NCBI GenBank assembly: GCA_033964015.1
Contig: CM066912.1
Span: 32,969,086 to 33,033,085, forward strand
Direction: 5' to 3'
Length of the DNA: 64,000 nucleotides
Source: Scolanthus callimorphus
Taxonomy: Eukaryota > Cnidaria > Anthozoa > Actiniaria > Edwardsiidae
How positions within the stretch are numbered: the stretch's first letter is position 1; the number at the start of each line of letters is the position of its first letter. A program made the position numbers and the translations under genes. The notes beneath the pieces were generated by a model, which was not told the origin of the DNA, searched no databases, and saw only the letters and a list, made by a program, of their open reading frames with translations. Shown here piece after piece: positions 47,001-59,000 of the stretch.

Positions 47001-50000
47001 TGCAGTGCTCGCGCGCGTTATAGCTGGAATGCGCGTTATAGCTGGAATAATCCATTGAAAGCCATGCAAGACAGCTCTGAAATTTGATGACGTCATTACT
47101 CGTTACCATGGCAACGAAGTTACACCTACCCATAGCAAAGATGTGCAATGGAAAAATGAACAGCTACTGTACATTTAATGCCGAGGGTAAATGAGCGTAA
47201 AACTGTATCTTGCTTTGTACAGCAGCAGCGGTGTAGCCAGGAATTTCTGAAGGGGGGGGGGGGGGTGCGGAAGTGAAAACATGGGACGAAAATGTTCACA
47301 TTTCCTCCAGCAATTTCAGTAAATGTATGGGAAAATCTCCCGAGAAAGGGGGCCCCCTGCCCCCCCTGGCTACGCCCCTGTACAGTACATGTATTGCATT
47401 TAACCTTTCGTTGCCTGCATTTTTTCTATCAGAGTGAAGATGGAGGCCGACTTTTTGAAACACTCCCAGATCCAAAGAGCCATCACCACAGGAAGCCCAA
47501 AGATGGCGTTTTGACAGTGTTCTGTGACATCGACCAAATTAGGAATTCCCTTACCGACCCGCGATTTAAACTGGTAGATAACATGGAAGAAGCGGATATT
47601 TTATCTCCCGCTGCACACTGGAAAGACTACAGGTACCAAGAAAAAAAAAAGAAAAGAAAATTCGAGGCTGCAGTAGCTAGTAAAATAAGCAAATCAAGAA
47701 AGTGCGTGTCGTTTTTATGGCAAATCCGCGCGGGTTGCCTGTGGTGTTCAAAACGTGACTCAGGCCCCTCGGCGGGGGGTAAAAACAAAATGGCGATCAA
47801 GCGAAGGATGTTTCTCGAGTATCTGCAAGTTTTGGTCAATTTTCCTGCTTTTTTCGCTAAGATATGAGGAAAATACTTACAGACCTTCCAAATAAGGTAA
47901 GGGGGATTTCCTAATAAGGAAGTTTTGCAACGTCGGCAAAACGACAGCTTTTGGCGAAATTTTCTTGATTTGAAAACTACTAGTAAAAATGAAAAACTCC
48001 AGGGCGGGGTTCGTATGACTTACGCGACAAAGTTGTGCCGCGCCGCGACTACGCGATTTCATCTGCTCTCGTTCAAAGAACGGTAATTATCTGCTGTGAT
48101 CATGCTATTTGATTGGCTGTCCTTGATATGTCGTACTTACGTGCCGCGACAATGCATTCTGATTGGTCGTCCTTGATTTGTCGTGGCAGGTAGGGCATTG
48201 TGTTACGGCGCTTTTCACAGTGATACGAAATCCGCTCTATCGCACGAAGGCTAGACATTAGGATTAGGTTGTCTTGACGAGATACGGTTTCCCTGCTAGC
48301 AGAGGCCTCTTTTCTCTGCATTTCGCTGTCTGAGGTTTCCTCGCGAACGTCAGCTAGCGAAATGCAGAGAAAAGAGGCCTCTGCTAGCAGGGAAAGATAC
48401 GGTAAGAGAACCTCTAAAGGCTGGTCTACACTTGAACGCAAGTCCAAGTACGGGACACAAGCCTTGACAAGCGAAGTGCGTGAATCGCTGCGATGCAAGT
48501 GCAATGAAAAATTAACATTAATTAGAGTTATTTTGCGCTTGCGCCTTTGATTATGATTCACACAAAACGCAAGCAAAAGCGCGAAAACGTAATGACTCGA
48601 TTTTCTTGTGCTTGTGTATTTTATTGTGAACCTTAAGACGTTTAAGTTTGTCAAAGGGAGCATGTCACGATACGCGCATGCTCCAAGTCCATCATTGATT
48701 CATCAGTTAAACTCATAACACCATGCTATCAGATAACTATTTAACAAAAAAGATAAAAAACATAGTCCGATGGATTGAGAAATATCGAGATTATATACGA
48801 TTTGTTTTCGAGGTTTTTAGCCTTCGCTGGCCATCGTTACGGGGCGATTTGAGAGATGTACATAACAGCTGCGCAGTTGCGCGACAGGTTCCCTTTAACC
48901 TTGCACTTGCAATAAAGTGTGAACCAACTCTATGGCAATACTTCCAATGTTCATTTTCACGGAAGTCTTAGTCTTAAAGTTAGATACGTTACAGGGCTGG
49001 CATTTATTTTGTTTCTGTCACAATATGTAGAGAGTCTTTTTGGGGCTCACGCATTGCAGTTTCTTTGATTTGTTCTTGTCTCATGCTCTTGTTCTTTAGA
49101 CGTCTCTGTGATACGGGACAGTACATCATGCAGTTTCCTGGAGAATCCACTATAACATGCAAAGACCTGCTAGCGCGTGTGTGTCAGCGGAATGGCCCTA
49201 GACATGATGCGCGCGCAGAGGAAAAGGATGATTTATTGTGCCGTGGTCCGTACTGGCTCCCTGTGACGTATAACATCAATACTGAGCTGGTCGACTTTGT
49301 TAAGCACTACAAGAGACGGGAGAAAAGGTAAGGGACGGACTATTAGAAAAGTGAGGGGGAGGGTGGGGAAGTTTCAGCCTTGGATGGATTTTATGTTTGG
49401 CCTGCGTGTCATGGATTGATTTTTTTTCGTTCAGGGGGCTTGGGTGGATTTTTTTATTAAGTATATCATTGAGTGAAATGAAGTCAAAATCCTCCTCCTC
49501 CTTGTGTCTGGTTCCTTGGACGTGGATGGATTTTTTTTCTTCCGTCCAGGGGCCTTGGATGGATTTTTTTCATGATTTTTTGGCATGGATGGATATTTTT
49601 TCCCACCACCCCCTCGGTTTTCTTATGTCCGTCCCTAGAGAACCGCCAACAGCGCCCAATAATAAGGTGGTTACACATGTCAACATGCCAAACAATCCCA
49701 GACGAAAATTTTCGTTTTCCAACATCTCACGGTCAAAACTATATTTTGAATCATTTACCTTAAGGAAGTGACAGAAGATCCTCATTTGTTGTTTGTTTGT
49801 TTTTTTCTCTCTCTCTCTCTCTCTTTTGTCAGAGACTCGGGCAGTCCTAGATCCTTCATATATGGGTGTGCCCTTCTGTATATCCTCGTTCTATAGACAT
49901 TGGAGATATTTATACGGAGTACACTATAGTGTACCATATATGAAGGATCTACCGTCGTGGGCCCTGCAGGCCAAACGACCGAATGCTCTGCGGACGGGCG

Positions 50001-53000
50001 GCTGTTTGAAGTATAAAATTAAAAGTCCATTCTTTCTTTTCGTCCCCAGGGGTCTGGATAACCACTGGATTTGTAAACCTTGGAATAAAGGTCGTGGCCT
50101 TGACCTCCACGTCTCTAAGAATCTCATCCAGATAATTCGTCTGGCGGAAACAGGTCCAAAGGTCAGCACGCATTGTAAATATCGTCGGTATGTTGCTAGG
50201 CTATGTTGCTAGGCCGACAAAATGGCGGCTGACTGAGGCTCTGTAACGTGGATTTTGTGTGGCGCTTGTTGTTTCAGGTTTGCTGTAAGTACCTAGAAAA
50301 CCCAGTACTGTTCCACCGTGATGACATAGGACCAGTCAAGTTTGACGTCAGATACATGTTGTATGTGACGTCACTAGACCCCATTGTCTTGTACGTGGAT
50401 CGCATTTTCTGGCTCCGTTTTGCCAACAAGTAAGTACAGCCAGCATTCACTGTAATGACCGATTCACATGCTGTGATTTCAGCTGCGTTTTGAGGTGCGA
50501 TCTCATTTAGCCGGCTAGTCTCCAATGTTTTTTTTTGACATTTTATTTTTTGTTGCTCATGATTGCTGTGTTGCGCGGGATTCCTGTGTCGCGACACAGG
50601 GATCCCGCGCGACAAAAAATCAAATACCCGAAAAACCCACTGGAGAGCCGGCTAAGCCTTATCGGGCTTTGTGATATCCCACAGGGCGATTTCAGAAACA
50701 TGTAAGTGAGTTATTTGGGATTTCCTTGTGAATTCCTTCCCGTTTGAGGCCCAATCAACCAAACCAAATTTTTTTCAACAAATTATAATGAACACGGACG
50801 TATTTTCATGAAATGTGGGATCTAGATTTTCCTGAATCCTCTTCAATGTTTTTATTGCAGACCTTTTGAATTAGGACATTATGAAGAATACGAGCGACAT
50901 TGTACCGTCATGAATTATGGGGACTACGTACTCAAGCAGGTAAGTAAGCTCTTGGTAGTTGAAGTGAGTTTTCAGGGCTCGTACGATCAGAAATGGGAAA
51001 AAATCCAGGTGAGTTATAAGCGAAAGCAAAATATTTGTTTAAAAAGTTTGAAAATCGTGCTTTCTTTTTTTCTTCCATAATTCCCTTGAACGTTTGGATT
51101 GAGGACTATGGCCCTTAGAAATCCGCTGTTAGCAGGCTACTGATATTGTAATTACCAGTGTTAGTCGGCTACTGATATTGTAATTACCAGTGTTAGCCGG
51201 CTACTGATATTGTATTACCAGTGTTAGCCTGCTACTGATATTGTATTACCAGTGTTAGCCGGCTACTGATATTGTAATTACCAGTGTTAGCCGGCTACTG
51301 ATATTGTAATTACCAGTGTTAGCAGGCTACTGATATTGTAATTACCAGTGTTAGCCGGCTACTGATATTGTAATTACCAGTGTTAGCCGGCTACTGATTT
51401 GTAATTACCAGTGTTAGCCGGCTACGGATATTGTAATTACCAGTGTTAGCCGGCTACTGATATTGTAATTACCAGTGTTAGCCGGCTACTGATATTGTAA
51501 CTACCAGTGTTAGCAAGCTACTGATATTGTAATTACCAGTGTTAGCCGGCTACTGATATTGTATTACCAGTGTTAGCCGGCTACTGATATTGTAATTACC
51601 AGTGTTAGCCGGCTACTGATATTGTAATTACCAGTGTTAGCCGGCTACTGATATTGTAATTGCCAGTGTTAGCCGGCTACTGATATTGTAATTTCCAGTG
51701 TTAGCCGGCTACTGATATTGTAATTACCAGTGTTAGCCGGCTACTGATATTGTAATTACCAGTGTTAGCCGGCTACTGATATTGTAATTACCAGTGTTAG
51801 CCGGCTACTGATATTGTAATTACCAGTGTTAGCCGGCTACTGATATTGTAATTACCAGTGTTAGCCGGCTACTGATATTGTAATTACCAGTGTTAGCCGG
51901 CTACTGATATTGTATTACCAGTGTTAGCCGGCTACTGATATTGTAATTACCAGTGTTAGCCGGCTACTGATATTGTAATTACCAGTGTCAGCCGGCTACT
52001 GATATTGTAATAACCAGTGTTAGCCGGCTACTGATATTGTAATTACCAGTGTTAGCCAGCTACTGATATTGTAATTGCCAGTGTTAGCCGGCTACTGATA
52101 TTGTAATTGCCAGTAATTCTTCTTGCTTTGACAGGTTCACCATTATGAATTCATCCCACTGTTTAACAGTCAGTACCCCAACCACAAGTGGGAGGATGTC
52201 GAGGTTAGTAAGAGATTATTAACCAAGCGCGAGGTCTGAACGGGAAATATCAGACCGAGGTATTGATACGGACCGAGCGATATATAGCGAGGTCTGTACA
52301 AAAAGACCGAGGTCTGAGGAGGGCATCGATGCCCTCCAAGCCTCGACTTGAGGTATTTGCCAATACATTTCCTTGTATAAAGTAAATTATGAAGTTTTAA
52401 AAATTCATATCTCAGCCAGTGTTTAAGCAATCTTCAACAAACTTTGCAGTTTTACTAATATTATATGGTTTTATTACTAATATTATATAGTGTAGAATCG
52501 AATACCGATATCCATTTGCTGATAACTATAAAATATTATCAATCAATAGCCCAGGTTCGAATTACGCTCCAATACTCACGAGACAAAAGCTTCAAATCGA
52601 GGCTTTCTCCAAATACACTTACATTTACAGTAATTTCAGAAGAAAGCCTCGACTTGAGGTTATTGTTTGTAGGCATTGGAGCGTAATTCGAACATGGCCT
52701 ATTATTTAACGTGAGACATGAAAACTGGGTTTCAATCTCGAATCGAACCACCTGTGTGGCTTTTACTTCATGCCGTGTGAGTCTTGATTGGGTGTGTTTG
52801 GTTTGATGACAGGCGGAGTTTTTCGAGGTTTTCAAAGAATTGTTCCAGGCATCCGTGAAGGAGCTCCCGCCTAACGGAATGGCCCCCTGCAACCAGGTGA
52901 GTTACTTCGGTTGTTTGTTTGTTATTTGTCCGTTGTTGTGTTTGTTACTGGCGCAGGATTGAAAGGTCGTACCCCGTAACAGGAATCATAGAGTATACCT

Positions 53001-56000
53001 TGAAAACGAGTTAGTTGATACCAAATAACTAGCAAATATATCAAGTGGATATGCGAGGCATAAAAACGGGTTAGTAGATACCTGCGGAAATTCCAGGGAC
53101 ATACACAAAGACCCCTGATGGAAATCCTTGTGGAGATTCTTGGGTGAAAAAGGGTCTTGTGGAAATTTCAGGGTCAATAACGAAAAACCCCTGTGGAAAT
53201 CTAAGGTTTCCTGACAAAGGGCAACGGGTATAAACAACCCACTTACCCTTTCTTACACGATTAATATTGTTTACAAGAATGTCAAATTTTCCTCACGGTA
53301 ATAGTGTAACCAATCGTATAGGTCCAATTCAATATCTTTATTCAGCAAGGCTTAACTCACTCATTTACTCACTCGACTGATGTTATAGGGCACAGCTCGG
53401 GGTGTTTCTCACGGTGGGTTGAGTGCTCAATTGAAAGTGGAAAAGTTCTTTCGCTTGTTCGCCCTTATTGGGAATTGTTTGATTATCAGAACCGTACCCA
53501 CAGCTTCCCGGCTCGTCTGCTCGTAGGGAAGGCTCTGGTGGCGGCCATTTGAGGGCCTTCGCTGATTGGCTGATTTTGAACGTTTGAGCATGCGCTGAAA
53601 GGTCTTTCTCTCAACGGCTATGTCATTCTCATTCCCAGAGCTCCCCGGCTCGTCTGCTCGGAGGGAGGCTTTGGGGACATCCATTTGAGGGCCTTCGCTG
53701 ACTTGAGGACCTTCGCTGATTTGAGGGCCTTCTACGAGAACGAGCTGGGGAGCTCTGGGTTCGAGAATGGTCAGAGCTAATGTAGTCTCATTCTCGAACC
53801 CAGAGCTCCCCGGCTCGTCTGCTCGTAGGGAGGCTTTGGGGACATCCATTTGAGGGCCTTCGCTGATTTGAGGACCTTCGCTGATTTGAGGACCTTCGCT
53901 GATTTGAGGACCTTCTACGAGAAGGAGCTGGGGAGCTCTGGGTTCGAGAATGGTCAGAGCTAATGTAGTCTAATCTGATTCAAGCAGGAGCACTTGCCGT
54001 GGGAACAGTTTAGTTTCTCCCTTTCCAAGGTCTAGTTTAGGTCTCTTCGATAACTCTTATCACTGTGAAACTTCTAAGCCGTGCCCTTAATGAAATTCCT
54101 AAATTAGCTCCGTAATAATAGCACACTATTTATTGCCTTGTTTTACTATTATTCTCAACCTTTTTTAAACTAATACTAATAAAGGTCTTCGGCTGTGAAA
54201 TCATAATGTAAGTCAGATGATCATAATTAATGTATCGCATTCGTTAGTTATTTTATTTTACTAATGGCTGGTCTGATTCCATTTGAAACAACACAGCAAC
54301 TGATTCAATTTGACTAGCTAGAGCCCTACTCTGTGTAATTTACAGTCGTGACTGTTCAATTCGTGTTTTTAATTTGTGTGTACCTCACTTTTTTGCTTTT
54401 GTGCATATAACAGACTGCAGAGGCTGCAGTCTTTTAAGTAATGGTCCGTATAAGAACTAGGCAAGCCAACGGCAAAGCATGCTGGAATGCAATTAATTTC
54501 TATTGAATATATAGGCAATTTCATTGGCTTAGACATGAAAATCAGTAAATTCACTATGCTAGAAAAACTTGTCTGAGGATTTTTAGGGATATATAAGCAC
54601 ATGTGGTACTCACAAACAGGATATGCAATTTTAAAAGACTTTGTACGTGGGGAACCTAGTGTAAAATGCTGATTCTCACTCCTTTGTTCTTCTTTGATCT
54701 GATTGGTCTAGAGACTTTTTGTTGCCATATTTTCTCAAAGCAAGTCGAAATCTATCAATTTTTCACTTTTATTATGTTACTAGTCATGATAACTTTCTGT
54801 GGTAAAAAATAGGACATAACCTACGTGGGGAACCTTCAATGCCGTAGAACAATGGAAGTTTGCCTAGTTCTTGCATGGATGATTATCCAGCTGATAATCC
54901 AGCTGTCCATCCACACCATGACAACTGAGTCTGTGATGTTTCTAAACTATGTTCCGGCCAACCCGGTGTTTTTTGCCGAGGTACTTCATAAATGGTACAT
55001 TTTACTGTATGCCTATAAAACATCGATCGATTCATACATTGTGCACTCGGATGTACCATACATGAAGTACCTACCGGTTTTTTTTTTAACACAGCATTGG
55101 CTTTTCCATCTAGTTGTTTCTTTCCTAGGTATCGAGCCTTCTAACTCTAATTTCCACCCAACTGTCTTGCTTGTCGTTACGCGGTCACACTAGGATCAGC
55201 AGTCTTTACGTCTACTCGAGTGACAGGCGCGGTTTCCATGGTTCCCTCGTCTAGTACCACCGTGACGTCATTATTTTCTTGCGGTGGCGGTGAGCCCTCG
55301 TCACGCTGTGGTCGATAGGACACCGCGGGCCCTGCCCGAGTCACGCAACCGCACATTTCAAGCAACCCAGCGTACACCGTGACAACGGCTTGACGATACT
55401 TAGGCACGCGCCAAATAAACACCACTGGGTCCCAGAGAAACTTGAGAAACAATATATTGTCGCACATGTAAAGAGCGATTTGTTCTTCTAGAAGCTTTTC
55501 TATGCTGTAATAAGGCCTTAGAAGCCAGATATACAGCGCGATAGTGAAAGGCCAAACTGTTAGGATAAGTAGCAGAGTCAGAATAAACGTCCCTTTGATG
55601 AACTGCTTCTCCAGTTCGGCTTTAGCTCTCTGGTTCTCGGCCGGGCTGTTATCTTCCGCCTGCCCTGCCTCGCTCTGTTGTACTGCTCTATGAAATATAA
55701 AATAAGTGACAATATAAATCACAACTAATGCCACAGTCAGAAGGGTTGTATGAAGGACTAAATCCACCAGGAAAAATATCCCGATATCGACCGTAAACAT
55801 TTCTGGGATCAAAGAAAAAAAGACCACGTATAACCATATAGACGCGGTTCCGACCACTGCGGTTTTTCGGGTAATCCAGCTCTCATAACGCTGCGGCCAG
55901 CCGAGTGCTATAAGCTGCGATATAGCCAAGGCGAGAAGAGTTAAGAACGAAGCATTGATTGTTATGCTTGATATGACTTGAGCACTGCGTACAATTCGCA

Positions 56001-59000
56001 TGTATGCTTCAGTATCCATAGTTGCACTAGAAAAATGGCTGACGCTGTATATGATGGCGAAATACGGTTCAACAACCAGTCCAGTCGCCATATCGGCGAG
56101 AAGGATGCCCGTGATGAAAATCGCGAGCGGAGATCTGAAGCATTTCAGAGGGTCTTTATAAATGGCGAATATAGCCAATCCATTGACGAAAACTGTGCCC
56201 ACGGCGAGAAAACACAAGAAAACAATAGAGAATTTAGTCATAGAAATATAGGCTTTCCATTCTGGTAGTTCGGAAAGTGTCCAGTTCGCCATTTTCAATA
56301 TTTTCTTGAAGTCTCAACAATCTTTGGTGCTCTTAATGTAGTTCCTCCTTCGTTTAATGCAGCGCGAAAAATATGCGCAGAATTAATGTTTTTGTTCCGA
56401 AACCTACCAACTATGACATGATTCGTGACCACCTGTCTCCGCTCATAAATAGATCGCCGCTACATTGGTTAGGAATCTTACAAATTATTCATAAATATTC
56501 AACTAGAACTTTCGATTAGCACTACAAAACCTGTGAACAATTTGCTAGCTATCATCAAAATAGACTTTAGAAAGTGCAAATTCTACGACGTCTTATTGTA
56601 AATGCATACCTGCCAACTCTCCCGGTTTACGCGGGAGACTCCCGGTTTTAACCCTCAGTCTCCCGGAAAAAAAAATTAAACTTTCCATATATTTACTGTA
56701 TATCTCCCGGGTAAATTTCTTGCGATTTTCTCATACAGTTGTTGTATTTGTGACAAAATCTCCCGGGTTGAGACAAAATCTCCCGGTTTTGGAGTTTTCA
56801 GGGTTGGCAGGTATGTAAATGCGAAATTGAAAGTTGACGCAGACGGATTAATAAAAGGACTACCGGTTGAATAACTTCCTTTTGATAGAATGCAAATCTG
56901 AATTCGTCTGATCATTATGTTTAACAAAATCTAGATATAAACGTTTCTTTTCTCCATGTTGTGGATTCTTTTTCCTCAGACTATGATATAGTTACAGACA
57001 TGGACATAAATACAACCAGAACATCAACCTCTTGACTTTCGATAGCCTTTGGCGCAATATTTTCTAGACTCTCCTTTTAAATTTAAGTTTATATCGTTAT
57101 TTTCGTAAATAGCTCTTTTATATTTGCTCGCAAGAATCATAAAATTGGGGCGTTTTAGTGAAAACGGAAGAAAGTTTACAAACATATGTTAGGAAAGTTA
57201 CTGACTGAATACAACACAATATTTAGAATAAACGAATAAATATTTCGAGTTGGTATTCAGCCATTTTAGGTCCCTCAAACTTTTATTCTTCAAGCATTGA
57301 GATGATGAATGGACGATTCCAGCTATAACGCAAGCGCGCGCTGCATGTCGGTACATGTGGGACATTTGTCGAACAAATTGTTGAAAAAGCGCGCGCTGCA
57401 TTCTGGTAGTTGTGGGACACGGCTTGGGCATTTCTGAATAAAGAAGAGCGCGCGCGCTTATAGCTGGAATCCTCCATTGTTTGAATGAGTTGTTCAGGGG
57501 CGGATCCAGGATGTCTAAACTAAGGGGGGCCCAAAGTGAAAATAATGGAGGCAAAGTCGACCGTAACCACAGGGGACCCAAGCTCATATTTTGTGACTCG
57601 AAAATTTGTAAGAAATTGTTAATAAAAAAACAATCCACGAAACTCACTTGGCAGTACGAGGTATTTGTCTTCATTGCCCCTCGATTTTTTTTTTCAAACT
57701 CCATAGGGGCAATGAAGACAAATACCTCTTACTGCCAGGTGAGTTTCGTGGATTGTTTTTTTATTAGCAATTTCTACAAATTTTCGAGTCACAAAATATG
57801 AGCTTTGGGTCCCCTGTGGTTACGGTGAGTTTCGTGGATTTTTATTAACAATTTCTTACAAATTTTCGAGTCACGTATATGAGCTTGTGTACCCTGTGCC
57901 GTAACCTAGTATAAACAGTGCAAATATATAGAGGATATTACATGGTGGCTTGAAGATATGAGTTTTATTTTCGAGTGGCAAGAACAATATTTTACGAATG
58001 AGCGCAGCGAATGAGTAAAATATTGTTTTTGACACGAGAAAATAAAACTCATATCTTCAAGCCACCGTGTAATTTTCTTTTTATTATATAGACAAACTAG
58101 AAAAAATATTCCAAATTGATTTCCAAGCACTTTTGTTTTGACCGATGTCCTCACTAGTGAGGATATGGAAAATATGTCACTCAGGACCCGGATGTAGCTT
58201 CGTATGAGATCTACGAGTGGCGTATTTCCCAGTAAAACACTCGTGTCTATATAATAAAATGTCCTTTGGCTCTCTCTGGTTTCCATATCATCTCTTCGAT
58301 CTTATCAGTCTCGCCGATCGCATGAAATAGTGCACACGCGATCCATGAGATTCGATGCGATCGTATGTTTCCATGCGGTCGCATAAAGCCGATCGCATAA
58401 GTGAGTCCAGGAGATTAATGTTTTGCGCCCATTTTGAAAGTGTACGCGACCGAAATGGCAGCTGGTCTCGAAACAATGAATTCTGGGATACATTCCGATC
58501 GCATCAGTCGCTTTCGAACGCTTTTGAATGTCTCCATATAATCTCATTCAATCTCATGCAATCGCATCGATCTCCTGGATAGAACGGTGTCCTATCCGCG
58601 CGATCGCGATCGCCCCGATCGTGTCTTTTCCGATCGCGAGAGAAGTGTCTCCATATAATCTCTTGGATCGCGAGTGCACTATTTCATGCGATTGGCGAGA
58701 GTGAAGAGATCGAAGAGATTATATGGAAACCAGCATTTATCAAACCAGCGCGTTACCGAGTAATGCTAATTGTTTTTGTTTTTGTTTTCTTATTTTTTTT
58801 TTCGCCAGGCTCGTGCGTACTACAGCACGGATACAATGGTGAAATGGGCAGATGATGGTGAGTAACGAACAACAAGTTAGGCCTGCGTAGCAAGCGCAAA
58901 GGGAAGGGAGAGGGACGCCGAGGACGCGAGGTATCGTCCCGAGGACGCGAGGTATCGTCCCGAGGACGCGAGGTATCGTCCTCGGCGCCCCCTCTCCCTT

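Noticed and set aside
51124..52113. CRISPR-like array (32-bp repeats)
   Set aside because: The repeats are directly contiguous with no unique spacers, in an animal intron. It is a minisatellite.
53427..53849. 140-codon - strand frame with EGPQ repeats
   Set aside because: It is generated by the 15-bp tandem word of a MITE cluster inside an intron.
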